From NCBI RefSeq assembly GCF_030269925.1, contig NC_085132.1, forward strand, positions 3,990,501 through 4,054,500: DNA of 64,000 nucleotides, read 5' to 3'. Position 1 is the stretch's first letter, and each line of letters starts with the position of its first letter. Source of the stretch: Bombyx mori (lineage: Eukaryota > Arthropoda > Insecta > Lepidoptera > Bombycidae). The translations under genes were made by a program, and so were the position numbers. The notes below the pieces were generated by a model. It had not been told where the DNA came from, did not search any database, and saw nothing but the letters and a program-made list of their open reading frames with translations. Shown here piece by piece: positions 23,801 to 33,036 of this stretch.

Positions 23801-26800
23801 AAATTAATTTTTTTATTGCCCTTTCAGGCCGATGAGCATACGGTCCACCTGATGGTAAGTGGTTACTGTCGCTCATGGACGTTAGCAATGCCAGAGGCAG
23901 AGCCAAGCCGCTGCCTACCGTTTAATGCTGTTACGCGCTGGGGTTCGGGATAAATAAAAAGTTCCACCAAAGTAAAACAAAAAACTGTATTCAACACTTA
24001 GAACACTTAAAACACTTCACAAACACTTTAAAATTCTCATTTCGCTTCTTCCGCCTCGCTTCAGGTGATCTGTTCGCTGTTTCGCTTCGAGTCGTTCCGA
24101 TTACTGACTGACTACGTGCCATCTCTACAACGCTTTTATAGCCGATACCACATCCCTAGAATTCTCGAGAACATTCCACACATTTCTAGTATTGTGCTTC
24201 CGCTATCCGACAATAGATGGCGTTGTACTTCTTGAGCGTTCTAGGTGCTGCTAAATCCTTCGATATTCGTTCGACTATTCGGCGATAGATGGCGTTACTC
24301 TTAACGGCGTAACAGTATGTTAATTATGTTTTTCTCAGAATCGCTGCACTCCATATGCGAATCCATGGTGGTGGCCCGTGAGGTCGCCAAGCTGCCGCCG
24401 ATACCCTTCCACGATGGCATCAAATTGGAAAAGAGGAAATCGAAGGTATGCGCTTAATTATTCTCATGCGCTATTAGTTACCTCATCGAGAGCGCCTTAC
24501 AATATAATTAAACATTCATGCCACTAGGACATACGTGTTTAAATATTTAATTGCGTCGTGGCCTAAAGGATAAGACGTCCGGCACATTCGTATCGAGCGA
24601 TGCACCGGTGTTCAAATCCCGCAGGCGGGTACTAATTTTTCTAATGAAATACGTACATTACAAATGTTCACGATTGACTTCCACGGTGAAGGAATAACAT
24701 CGCATACTAAAAATCAAACCCGCAAAATTATAATTTGCGTAATTACTGGTGGTAGGACCTCTTGTGAGTCCGCACGGGTAGGTACCGCCACCCTGCCTAT
24801 TTCTGCCGTGAAGCAGTAATGCGTTTCGGTTTGAAGGGTGGGACAGCCGTTGTAACTATACTTGAGATCTTAAAACTCATATCTCAAGGTAGGTGGTAAT
24901 CGCTTAACACCAGGTGGGCTGTGAGCTCATCCACCAACCTAAGCAATAAAAAATAAATATGTATTTAACTCTTATTTTGTTTAATTAAGTTATTTCAAAT
25001 TCGTATCCTGCATCCACGTTATAAACAAACTACCCTCAAGTTCTGGAAATTATATTAAGGAGAATACTGTACATACAGGTACATCCGAATCACACTCAAG
25101 CCGGGGGAGCCCGTGCGTCTCCTTACCTGGACCTCTCTCGTCTGCCGACCCTCACCAGGAACGTCAGCGAGACGCAACTGGTGGCCGACATTCGGAGCGT
25201 CGGTGAGTCTGCAACTTTACCCACGTCTAGATAGGGGGTAGTGTGTCACGAATCAAGTTGACCGTATTTTAAAGTAAATAAGGTTCATTTTACAATGACA
25301 AATTTCTATGAAGATTATTTTTTTAAATAAAAGAACACTTATAGCGGCATAACTATAGTAGTTAGATATATGCGGTCTCGACCATTTTTGTAAATAATAA
25401 TGTGTTCTACAAAGTCGTAGTACATTATTTTATTCTATCATCAATAGTTTTCGCAGGGCAAGCGATTTAAAGTATATTTTAGGAAATTTTTTTACACCTC
25501 GGGTTACATTATTGGAGTTTTAGTAAGGATCCCAAATTTTTTTCAAAAAAGATTATAGCTTATGTCACTCGGGAATAGTGTAGCTTTCAAACAGTGAAGG
25601 AATTTTTCAAATCGGTTCAGTAGTTTCGGAGCCTATTCAATACAAACAAACAAACAAATCTTTTCTCTTTATAATATTAGTATAGATATGTTTAACGCAA
25701 GATTTAGTCGTGAATTTATTTGTTCACTGAATTTTTAATTACATAACTCTTTAATGCTTAGTGGTAAATTAGTAGGGCGTCCGTATTATCAATAAGTCCT
25801 GTTTATGCAAAATAATCTTAATTTATGATAAATCATAACATCTTGACCGTCATACTTTGTAATAAACTATTGTCAGTTTTTGAATCATGATCACTGACTG
25901 CTGCTTGGAAAAATGCTTGTATATCGATTCCCGTGCAGACTTTTCTTTGAGGGTCTGAACCCTTTACATAATTGCATAACGATTTTGGGAGTATGTATAT
26001 AAAAATGTTTTAATAAGAAAAAAAAAACAAACAGGAAAGACATTATTTTTCATGATTTATTACAAGGTTTAAAAATAAGTACTTAATACGGAAAAACACA
26101 TTGAAAACACTCATTGCAACAAAAAGAATATTAGGTCATAGTAGTACATAGTAAAATTATTATATTGTCCTTCAACTTATACCTACCCACCTTCTGAAGT
26201 AATATGAAAATTACTTTGAAACAGTGGCAGCTACCCACGAAATATAGATAAAGAACGAATTAACGTAAACACGTTAAAAATTGTCGCATAGACAGGTATT
26301 TAACAAACAGAACTCGAATAGAATGTCCAACTTGATTTAGGAATGAAAATCTAGTCCGACCTTTATGCGTATAATTTTAATGGCTATTTTTAATTGAACT
26401 CACGTTTCATGTTACGACGTTTCGTCTTCAGAGCCGCCTCGTGGTTCGACAAGTTCGGTGTTAAAACAACTTGTACTCTTGTCAACGCAAACAACACAAT
26501 ACAGAATCCTTCACGTTTCTCCCTCAAATCTCGTTAGTTTGAATATAATTTCTTTATGTATTTTGATTTTTAAATTTAACTTAATAATTCGTATTTCGGA
26601 TCCGTAGTTCAAGAAAGTACATCACGATTATTGATATTCGACTAGTGTGACCATAAGCTTCGGGAGAACTTTTGTCGAATTCTAGTAAAGCTTGTTGTAA
26701 CTATGTCGCCGTTGTAACTATACTGAGATCTTAAAACTTATATCTCAAGGTGGGTGGCGCATTTACGTAGTAGATGTCCATGGGCTCCAGTAACCACTTA

Positions 26801-29382
26801 ACACTAGGTGGGCTGTGAGCTCGTCCACCCATCTAAGCAATAAAAAATAAAAAAGCTTGGTAATGTCGTGGCTTTTGCCTGCGACAGCGGAAATCGATAT
26901 AACAAAACACGACCGTGTCACTGTCGTGATGTACACGTCAAGACATTTTAATTTGCGTACATACAATAAGTAGAACTTATTTTTTATTGCTTAGACAAGT
27001 GGACGGCAAACTTATTAGCCAAAGAGCCAAATATGAACATTAAAATAATAATAATAATAAAATCGGAGCCAAATCTGCTTGTTTAGTAAACTTTTATTAC
27101 ACTAAATATGTAGTGCATTAAATGCAGAGCCGCTCTTTGCCGGCCATTGGCTTATACCGACGAAAGAGCTCCTGGCCAAACTGCAATCTTACAGGGGTCT
27201 TAGATAACAAAAGCGCTACTGTCGCCACCCACCTTGTAATATCAGTTCGAAGTATCGGTTCTATAGTACAACGGCTGCCCCGACCTTCCAAGAAGCCGTA
27301 TTTATTCGGTGCGCATTATTTACTGATGGTAGGACCTCTTGTGAGTCCGTGCGGGTAGGTACCACCAAGCTGCCTATTTCTGCCGCGAAGCAGTTTTCGG
27401 TTTGAAGGGCGGAGCAGCCGTTGTAACTATACTGAGACTTTAGAACTTATATCTCTAGGTGGGTAGCGTATTTACGTTGTAGATGTCTATGGACTCCAGT
27501 AATCACTTAACACCAGGTGGGCTGTGAGCTCGTCCACCCATCTATGCAAAAAAAAAATAAAAAAAAAAATCACCAGCTATTGTACTTAAGCATATCTAAA
27601 AAGGTTATTCGTCGTCGCAGGATCGAAGGCGTTCAACAACATGACGGAACAGTTCAGCAAACTAAACAAACTCAGTCACTCTCTGAACGCCAGAGCTAGA
27701 CCGAGCCTCCAGCTAAAGTTCGACCAGAACACGACGAAAACGAAAAAATTATTCACGTTAGGTCAAAACAAAAGCGACAACAAGAAGAAGGGCAGCCTAT
27801 CGGACGGCATGAGCTCCGATTACTCGTCGGACGATGAAAACCGGACCAACATATTCGAGCCGACCCTGGACAACTTCGAGAACACGCAGCACTACATCGG
27901 GAAACCGAACAGTTCGGGAAACGAAAACGACTGCGAACTTATCGAGAATCCACTGTATTCATCGAAAATCGAACCAAACGACAACCAAGAAGTCTTCATC
28001 GCGAATGAAACACCGCCCGCCGTCAACTTGCCGAAAACGCCGACTAATATCGGCAAAGTAAACCCGTTCAATTCGGAGAGGGCGCCCGAAATACAAATCG
28101 AGACGGAAGGTTCCGGAAAACCGGCACCACCGAACTCTCTGATGCTCTCGCAGAAGCTGTCCCACAGCTCGAACGATGTCAATTATGGGGAGAGCGATGG
28201 GGTCAATTACCACGTGAGGTCGAACTCCCAGCACGAGATCGTGCTGAATATCGCATCGTCCCACAGCGAGTCCGCTTTGAGGCACCTCAACTATATCTCC
28301 AGTCCAGTTTCCAGCACCAGCACGACCAAAGACCTGGTGCTTTCGCCCTTAACGAAGCTGGCTAAAGGAGTACAAAATCTTGGTGCTAATTTAGATCCGA
28401 GGAAGATAAAGGTAGGTTGGAATTAATCATTTAGGTGTTTTTTTTTATTGTCCCTGTAAACACCGTCATACGGTCTCCATCTGTGTGCTCAGTGCGAGGT
28501 TTTTTTTAACGTTCTCGATAGCGTAAAAGTTAGCTCATATCTGTATGGAATGGGATCGTTCGCCTGCGTTTGCCGCTAGGGGCGCTGTTCCAACTGCATA
28601 CAAAATTGGGTTAACTTTTACACTATCGAGAACGTTAAAAAAAACCTCGCACTAAGCACAGATGGAGACCGTATGACGATGTTTACAGGGACTCGCACTA
28701 AGCACATGATAATGAATGGTTACCGTCATTGGCGGACATCAGTAACGTCAGGGGCCCAGCCAAGCGGCTACCTACAGGGCCGGCTTAGTTGATCATGTCT
28801 TATTAAGTCATGTCTTATTTTAATTTACTTTCTTATTTTTTTGAAAAATTATAATATGAAGTGAAATGAAATGAAGATGAATGAAATGAAGAGAATGAAG
28901 ATGATTAATTTGAGACATTAATCAACTGAGATGAAATGAAATGAGATGATATGGGATGAAAGATAGTCTCAGTAAAATGGTGGTTATTTACTTACTACTG
29001 AGACTTTTTCAGTGGGCTTTTTGAAGGATCCCGAGAAGCTACATCCAGCGGCTTTGTTTCATTTTCCCACATTTCTGCACTTTTACAGATGTTCAACAAT
29101 TAATATACTACCGTTATTACATATTTAAACCTGAAGTAATACTAAATTGTCAAAATAAAACAAATCACACAACTTCACTCCTCGCGTTCCCGCCAAAAAG
29201 TTCCCCTATACAAGATGATGCTCCTTACCTCTACCCTCCCTAATCTGAATTAATAACAATGACACAATTGTTCGATTCAGGGTTCAGCGGCAGTTAAGCA
29301 TGTAACGGAACAACAGTATGTCGAACATAGGAAGTTGCAGGAGAAATGGCGCGACTGTAACACCAGACTCGTTGCGTTGTAA
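8860..29382 (+). CDS. INPP5F: Phosphatidylinositide phosphatase SAC2 (INPP5F orthologue), 18 exons
   Basis: Sac-family lipid phosphatase, 1141 aa, close to the vertebrate length. INPP5F/SAC2 is known to remove 4-phosphate from phosphoinositides on early endosomes. Exons: 8860-8956, 9126-9499, 10258-10542, 10777-10961, 12337-12448, 14271-14343, 15108-15300, 16591-16756, 17530-17691, 18450-18520, 19191-19314, 21024-21151, 22563-22731, 23524-23686, 24339-24445, 25079-25202, 27621-28411 and 29281-29382; all phases agree. The Sac domain carries the catalytic CX5R(T) motif as CIDCLDRTNVV with Cys484 and Arg490. Other family blocks are DDRFFWNKHML, NVANYVETEQ, MWADNGDVVSRQYAGT and DGVASANRYY. Residues about 615-770 are the hSac2 domain (GSWGLIDADPH, then AYYVADYDE). 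Exon 17 encodes a Ser/Asn-rich region with an acidic patch MSSDYSSDDE. Intron 2 has a GC donor. Exon 13 is preceded by tandem copies of its own acceptor. Confidence 0.95.
9557..9806 (-). mobile_element. Bm1 SINE, 5'-truncated
   Basis: T-run, then TTACCTAGATGTGTGGACGA through to CCTACCACCATTAA. It lies 57 bp after the unusual GC splice donor at the end of INPP5F exon 2. Confidence 0.85.
11170..11608 (-). mobile_element. Bm1 SINE, full length
   Basis: One of the few copies that keeps the tRNA-like head. Reading backwards from 11608: GTCGTGGCCTAAAGGATAAG (A-box side), a B-box beginning GTTCGAATCCC, the stretch ending ACGTACTCAACAAATG, then the standard body and A-tail. It is about 440 bp long and sits in INPP5F intron 4. 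Confidence 0.9.
11612..11985. other. GC-richer unassigned intron stretch
   Basis: Part of INPP5F intron 4 with higher GC than its surroundings, including CACAGCGCGACGTCACACGC and a short TG-rich run. Neither strand gives an ORF with recognisable motifs. I see no splice-bounded exon or terminal repeat in it. Confidence 0.4.
11990..12120 (+). mobile_element. Second SINE family, copy
   Basis: GGCAGCGGTTTGGCTTTGCT, then GACGTCCATAAGCGACGGTA, GGCCGTATGCTCGTCTGCCT and a CAATAAAAAAAA tail. It has the same 3' end style as Bm1 but a different body. The same family recurs reversed at 14432-14500, 23813-23928, 28441-28790 (disrupted), 44650-44740 and 54476-54597. Confidence 0.65.
12560..12852 (+). mobile_element. 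Helitron-like non-autonomous element
   Basis: Contains the block CTAAAACTCGATAACGGCTG, then GAAAGTCCAGAGAAGGTTTA, an inverted GTCCGTCGGAC palindrome, and an end reading TGCCGGGTCAGCTAG. Ends of this kind (short hairpin then CTAG/CTRR, no target duplication) fit Helitrons. A reversed copy lies at 21474-21760. The family assignment is an inference. Confidence 0.5.
13862..14030 (-). mobile_element. Diverged jockey-like 3' end
   Basis: A worn copy in reverse. It keeps the order of the better copies (CTAGCAAAGAGCAGTGCTTT, then CACCGGAACGC, then CCCATTGAGAAGATTCGC) but with many substitutions. It lies in INPP5F intron 5. Confidence 0.4.
14432..14500 (-). mobile_element. Second SINE family, short fragment
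   Basis: TTTGTTTATTTAGACGGGAG, then GAGCTCACAGCCCGTCTGAT and TTAAGTGGTTACCGTCCTCA. This is the tail and first part of the non-Bm1 SINE, cut off early. It lies in INPP5F intron 6. Confidence 0.45.
14751..14996 (-). mobile_element. Bm1 SINE, 5'-truncated
   Basis: T-run, then TGGGTGGACGAGCTCACAGC through CCTACCACCAGTAA. It lies in INPP5F intron 6, about 110 bp before the exon 7 acceptor. Confidence 0.87.
15739..15945 (-). mobile_element. Old, diverged Bm1-like SINE
   Basis: Same block order as Bm1 (TCTGGTGTTAGGTGGTTAAC, then GGAGCCCATAGATATG, then CATCCTTCGAACTGAAATGC) but about a quarter of positions differ and parts are missing. It lies in INPP5F intron 7. Confidence 0.5.
16040..16420 (+). 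mobile_element. 5'-truncated jockey-like non-LTR element
   Basis: It begins inside the C-terminus of a reverse transcriptase ORF (reads roughly LVVAAGNYIPDSVDR). It continues through a 3' UTR with TTTCTCGCCGGATCTTCTCA and CTCTCAAGGCTATCAACATA, and ends in A9. No intact ORF remains. Same family as 31226-31495, 32872-33036 and 62665-63030. It lies in INPP5F intron 7. Confidence 0.7.
16835..17208. mobile_element. DNA transposon / MITE with 25-bp inverted repeats
   Basis: Left end TAAGCCGCGCAAATAAAGAA, then ACGAA; the right end is its complement with one mismatch (17184-17208). The target duplication may be TA. The 374-bp interior has no ORF, and holds a C15 run at 17052-17066 and long T-rich runs. 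It lies in INPP5F intron 8. Confidence 0.75.
17238..17345 (-). repeat. End fragment of the GGCGGGAA/CATTT interspersed repeat
   Basis: GTAGTAGTTCTATTTTTCCA, then GAAAGGCAAAGGTATCATAC and CAGCCTAATCTTTTGTATAT. It matches the start of the reversed copies at 47293 and 57679. Confidence 0.5.
17371..17508 (+). mobile_element. RTE-like non-LTR 3' tail fragment
   Basis: TTTTTCAAATCGGACCAGTA, GTTCCTGAGATTAGCGCGTT and CAAACAAACAAACTCTTCAC. The same tail is more complete at 61655-62071 and diverged at 25547-25687, where it ends TTATAATATTAGTATAGAT. The clade assignment is tentative. Confidence 0.5.
17741..17990 (+). mobile_element. Bm1 SINE, 5'-truncated
   Basis: TTACTGGTGGTAGGACCTCT through CACCCATCTAAGCAATAAAA. 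It starts 50 bp after the INPP5F exon 9 donor. Confidence 0.88.
19493..19600 (+). mobile_element. Bm1 SINE, 3' end only
   Basis: TCTCAAGGTGTGTGGCGCAT through CACATCTAGGCAATAAAAAA. It lies in INPP5F intron 11, directly before a 19-bp direct repeat and the mariner fragment. Confidence 0.8.
19613..19792 (-). pseudogene. Mariner-type transposase, N-terminal fragment
   Basis: The reverse-strand translation contains FYYKKGKNATQAA, then CDVYGPSALSVR and WFKRFQSGNFD. This is the helix-turn-helix start of mariner-family transposases. It then diverges into unrelated sequence; no catalytic DD(D/E) part is present nearby. A dead fragment in INPP5F intron 11. Confidence 0.8.
20250..20700 (-). mobile_element. 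Non-LTR (RTE-like) ORF 3' remnant
   Basis: The reverse strand reads ATGGACGAGGCCTATGTCCA followed by ACACTGGACTAAAATAGGCT, a signature common at the 3' end of lepidopteran RTE-type LINEs. The reading frame is broken. Boundaries are approximate. Confidence 0.4.
20705..20903 (-). mobile_element. Bm1 SINE, truncated at both ends
   Basis: TGGTTACCGAAGCACATAGA through GTCCTACCGCCAGCAAAA. It has lost the tail and the head. It lies in INPP5F intron 11, 120 bp before the exon 12 acceptor. Confidence 0.8.
21474..21760 (-). mobile_element. Helitron-like non-autonomous element (reversed copy)
   Basis: Starts ACTAGCTGACCCGGCAGACT and continues through CCGTCCGACGG, AAACCTTCTCTGGACTTCCA and GCCGAGTTTTAGCGAGACTA. 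It mirrors 12560-12852 and lies in INPP5F intron 12. Confidence 0.5.
21988..22616. repeat. Triplicated 192-bp unit: Bm1 head + splice acceptor + start of INPP5F exon 13
   Basis: Units begin at the same AGTACGTATTTCATTAG motif at 22031, 22233 and 22425. Unit 1 is 202 bp, with a 10-bp insertion near TTGACCGGATG; units 2 and 3 are 192 bp and almost identical. Each holds the tRNA-like head of a reversed Bm1 SINE, then TATATATGTATTTACATTG, an AG acceptor, and the first 54 bp of exon 13 (CACGGGCGATCCCCACGAAA onward). Only after unit 3 does the exon run on. A partial Bm1 precedes the array from 21988. The joint falls at a short AGTGAAG/AGTACG microhomology. Confidence 0.93.
22563..22731 (+). CDS. 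INPP5F: INPP5F exon 13 (hSac2 domain), the exon whose start is triplicated
   Basis: 169 nt, phase 2 in and phase 0 out. It reads HTGDPHETEMDSVLVLTSE, then AYYVADYDETSDRLL and VQRVPLRDVISIELG. Copies of its acceptor lie at 22178 and 22370, each followed by the same first 54 nt. The third acceptor (22562) gives the product that best matches the family. Either upstream acceptor keeps the frame open through to the donor at 22732. Confidence 0.9.
22980..23165. mobile_element. Fold-back MITE, copy 1
   Basis: About 60-bp imperfect inverted arms. The left has GTGTGTTTAGTGCGATTTTT and GCGTAAAAGTTAACTCAAAT; the right is the complement, ending ACTCGCACTAAGCACGCTT. The core reads TTTGCCGCTAGAGACGCTAT. 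Same family as the element within 28441-28790. It lies in INPP5F intron 13. Confidence 0.75.
23813..23928 (-). mobile_element. Second SINE family, copy interrupted by an LTR
   Basis: TTATTGCCCTTTCAGGCCGA, then GAGCATACGGTCCACCTGAT and CCAAGCCGCTGCCTACCG. It stops exactly where the solo LTR begins. It lies in INPP5F intron 14. Confidence 0.65.
23929..24314. mobile_element. Probable solo LTR
   Basis: 386 bp bounded by TGTTACGCGC and GGCGTAACA, the short TG...CA inverted termini typical of Ty3/gypsy LTRs. It contains a TATA-like CTTTTATAG at about 24133, and AATAGATGGCGTT and GATAGATGGCGTT as internal repeats. No primer-binding site or ORF is adjacent. No clear target duplication was found. It ends 24 bp before the exon 15 acceptor. 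Confidence 0.55.
24553..24957 (+). mobile_element. Bm1 SINE, nearly full length with internal deletion
   Basis: Has the tRNA-like head (GTCGTGGCCTAAAGGATAAG; B-box GTTCAAATCCC), then the full body. About 40 bp (the GTAGATGTCTATGGGCTCC block) are missing before the tail. It lies in INPP5F intron 15. Confidence 0.88.
25547..25687 (+). mobile_element. RTE-like 3' tail, diverged
   Basis: GGAATTTTTCAAATCGGTTC, AGTAGTTTCGGAGCCTATTC, ACAAACAAACAAACAAATC and an end reading TTATAATATTAGTATAGAT. It lies in INPP5F intron 16. Confidence 0.5.
26709..26855 (+). mobile_element. Bm1 SINE, 3' half
   Basis: GCCGTTGTAACTATACTGAG through CCATCTAAGCAATAAAAAAT. It lies in INPP5F intron 16. Confidence 0.85.
27326..27556 (+). 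mobile_element. Bm1 SINE, 5'-truncated
   Basis: TACTGATGGTAGGACCTCTT through CCATCTATGCAAAAAAAAAA. It ends about 65 bp before the exon 17 acceptor. A further diverged Bm1-like stretch lies just upstream (27217-27300, GCCACCCACCTTGTAATATC) facing the other way. Confidence 0.85.
28441..28790. mobile_element. SINE split by fold-back MITE with extended palindrome
   Basis: The reversed second-family SINE starts at 28441 (TTTTTTATTGTCCCTGTAAA) and resumes at about 28708 (TGATAATGAATGGTTACCG). Between them is a fold-back MITE of the 22980 family with a TTTGCCGCTAGGGGCGCTGT core. The palindrome runs on past the MITE, because an inverted copy of the SINE head (28661-28691) lies between two copies of the MITE end CTCGCACTAAGCACA. 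It lies in INPP5F intron 17. Confidence 0.75.
28858..29205 (-). repeat. GGCGGGAA/CATTT interspersed repeat, reversed copy
   Basis: An ATGAAATGAAATG-type run, then GATCCCGAGAAGCTACATCC, ending with CTCGCGTTCCCGCCAAAAAG. It ends 75 bp before the last INPP5F exon. Confidence 0.6.
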
Positions 29383-31225
29383 CGATTATAATTAATTAAG
29401 CTTTTTTTTGACATATTTTAAAAAATTTTTTTTTTTCGTTTATTACGTACGCGCTACGAGCGGAAACGTTGCGTGGAAAGTGAATATCGATTTGACTAAT
29501 TTATTTGAAATTTTGTGTTTTTTTTATATAATAATGACTTTACATTCCCAATACATCTTAAATATTCTGTGTGAAAATCGAAAATTCCAGAACGTATTTT
29601 AATTCATCTCGTATTAATTATAGACAAATGTGTGATTGATTGGAACTATATAGAAAAACGATATTTATTTTCATTTTAAAGATCGTTTAAATTTATGACG
29701 CTAATTCTATCTCAGAAACTATTTACTTTCGCCACAATACTTGGTGACTGTTATTAAATTTACTATAATATGAAGTTAAATTAAAATTAATGTAATGAAA
29801 ATAATAAATAGTTCCATTAGTGAATGAATGAATGATGAATGAATGATCAATGAAGAATGAGTGAATGAATGGTGTAATGATCATGACATGAATAGACACG
29901 TTTAGTGTATCAGTCGAATACTATTTTTATGTTTTAATGGGTTCGTTTTAAGACGTCTCCGCTCGATGCGTTTGCATGCTCGTATTTCAATTGAGATCTT
30001 TAGGTATTCTTATAGTGTTAAAGAAAAATAGTACAGTATTTTATTTTGTTTGACAAAAAAAACGAATTTATTATTATCTGTGTTAATTATTTATTTGTTT
30101 ATTAAATAGTCTACAATTTTAAATTCCAAATGTAATTAATGTTTAATATTCCAGTGTTATTTATAATTATTTATTGATAATATCCTTTTATTGATGAAAC
30201 GAGCACAATAATGTTGCCCACCTAATAAATAAAAAAATGTTACTGTATTAACCAATTAGTTAAATAGTGTAGTTTGTGTTACGAAGTATTTAATCAGATA
30301 GTATTTATAATATGTTTATATTCGCAAATAAAGACCCGTTTGAATACTGATAATAGTAAAATGCGGGAAAATTATTATTCATGAAATTGAATGTATTTAG
30401 TAACATCATGGCCATACACAAATTACAAAATCAGCCTTGCGGTATGATCATTCTTATGCTCTTGTCTCTATGGGCGGTTGTAGTCTTCGAAGACTAATAG
30501 TTGCCAACGTTAATTCTGAATAATGTATGTCCAATAAATGTCCCGTGTTCAACTGGGTATCTTGAAGACTGCGACGCGGCCTCCTAGATTGAAATCATCT
30601 CGATTATCTGTGTGAAATACACATATGTATTTTTTTTAGATAATCAGAGTCTGGGTTGTATTGTGTTCTCATACGTATTACACGCGACTATGATAAATCT
30701 TTCGGTCAGTGATTGTGGATTAACATTTATTTGGTTACATTTTAAGCTTAGTAATTAAAAAAAGTAGAAAAAAACGTGTGGGATTTGAACCAATTAAAGA
30801 TATTGTCTTTCGAAAAAAAATGTAGAACGGGTCTTAAAAATAGAGATCGCTTTAATCATTGAAATTAGCAAAATCGTATATAAAATAGGTTCTATTGAAT
30901 TATATTAGCAGGGTTTTGACATTCTGCCGCTAGATCTATATTTATGATAAGTCAATTACGTGAATGTTGTCCCTTATAATAATATATCGAGCCTAATTAA
31001 TGACACGCCTATAAATTTGAATACGCAAGGCCCATGCATATTCCTGATTTTTTTAAAACGCATTCTGTGTTTCACCGAACGATTGTGATGTAAGATTTTT
31101 ATTAGAAACAGCCTCGAAGCGGGTCGAAATCGTCTGAGGTCCGAAGACTTGTGCTACCATGAAGAGGGTAAATCCTTCGTAGTTACGTATTCAGCGAAGT
31201 ATTTATGCACCATATCGAGGGGTAA

Positions 31226-31495
31226 AAGGTTGTTTGGTTTTTTTCCTAACTATGCTGATAGCCTTGAGAGGCTACATCAGCGTTATCGGACGAGTAGGTG
31301 AGCACACGGTGCTCAAACTTGACGAAGTTGCTAACACGAACCCTAGCAAGAGTCGTGCTTCGCAGAATCTACCACCGGATCGGAGACGCGACGCACTAAG
31401 AAGATCCGACGAAAAACTCAGTGGGCTGTGACTGTGGGTTAGTTTACTCGTCGCAAGCGACGGGTTCGACGAGAACGGTGACCGGCGGTATTTGG
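31226..31495 (-). mobile_element. 5'-truncated jockey-like element, reversed
   Basis: TGCTGATAGCCTTGAGAGGC, then CTACCACCGGATCGGAGACG, CACTAAGAAGATCCG and CAAGCGACGGGTTCGACGAG. Same 3' UTR as 16040-16420, in the opposite orientation. Confidence 0.65.
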
Positions 31496-32871
31496 CTTAA
31501 GCGACATAACACGCGACATTTATCTTTGTAATTACAGGTCCGTTTTATTTGGTATTATCATCAACTAATCGATGTTTTCAATTGAACTTAAGTTTAACCA
31601 ATTCAAATTGCTGATTAGTAAAATGTTTTTTTTTGTAATAATATTTTTTCCAAAGTTTTAGCTTTAAATCGCTCTCGTGCAATGTTGCAAAATTGTTGCT
31701 TAAACCAAATAGATCTTTCAACCCTCGATATAAGTTTTTATGAATTCCTCATTAAACACGACATGTCACATAAGTGTGGCCAATGATTATTTAATACCAA
31801 ATAGACTGTGAGCTAGCTAGTAAATTTAGAAAGGTATAACGCTTAAGTGACGCAGATACACCAGTCAAATATTAGCAGAATACTTTTGGAAACTGACAAA
31901 TCGCGATTGTGTCAAAACGGCCATTTTGTTCAGCTTCAATTTTATTAAATAAATAATGGAACAAAATTTACTAATCAGTGTTAGTATATGTTCGTACACA
32001 TATTTTCTGTATCTAAATAAATCAATATTAAATCCGTTTAATACTACAATTTGAGTGCTTTGAAAAAAAAAATATTTATTGCAATTTAGGCAATGGTATT
32101 CAAGATCTTCAATTTTTTTTGTTTTCAAAAAAAACAAAAACAAAATCCTTTCTTAAAAATGTGAAATACATCAAACGCTGGTAATATTCGTACGAAATTT
32201 TAATTTAAAATAAGTTTATGTAGAAATGAATTATGACGAACAATAAAAAATTATATTGTGATTATTTTTAAAAATATTCTCTTTAGCTTTTTTAATCGTC
32301 AATGTGTTTCGTAATAAACAGTATTAACGACAAATATTTATTTGTTATTAAAAAAGATAGTGATGTAGGTATATTGAACAGACGGTAGCGTTTAGTGCAA
32401 TGTTACATTAATAGTTACTATATTGAAACTGTTGTGTAGATTGACATTCCAATATGTACGTAAAAAAAAAAAAAACTGTTCTTGCTGAATTTATAGACAT
32501 TTGTATTCAATTATTCATAAACTGCGATGTACAATAATTATATATTGTTTTAGAATTGCCAAAAATAAAAACTAATAAAATGAAGCGAATGTTATTGTTT
32601 TAGTGATATAAAAAAAAAACATTTCTGGATAACGATTAGATAATGGAATGATTTTTAGAATAAAGCAAGCAAAACAAGACGGGTGAACTATCAATGCGAT
32701 ATTGTGGCTCAATGTGGAAACAATATAACGAGAGGAGGGGCAGGTTGAATTGATTTAAATCGTGCTCTGTACTCTTGACATCCTGCGAAAATTCATGAGT
32801 AGATAAAGTGAAATCGTTACATATTAACTCATTTACTGAAGCGCCTTTAACTGGTAGACGTGGATTCGGCT

Positions 32872-33036
32872 AACACTGACCTTAAGCAAGAGCAGCGCTT
32901 CGCAGAATTACCACCGGATCGGAAACGCGACCCACTGAGAAGATCCGCTGAGAAACTCAGTGGGCTGTGTCATTGGGTTAATTCACTCGTCGAGCCCTTT
33001 GTCGTAAGCGACGGGTTCGACGAGGACGGTGACCGG
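32872..33036 (-). mobile_element. Jockey-like element fragment, reversed
   Basis: AAGAGCAGCGCTTCGCAGAA, TTACCACCGGATCGGAAACG, CACTGAGAAGATCCGC and GTAAGCGACGGGTTCGACGA. It lacks the 3'-most tail seen in the copy at 31226. Confidence 0.6.

Noticed and set aside
27892..28285. Two minus-strand ORFs of about 100 codons
   Set aside because: Both are antisense to the large INPP5F exon 17. The plus-strand frame has matching splice phases on both sides and family motifs.
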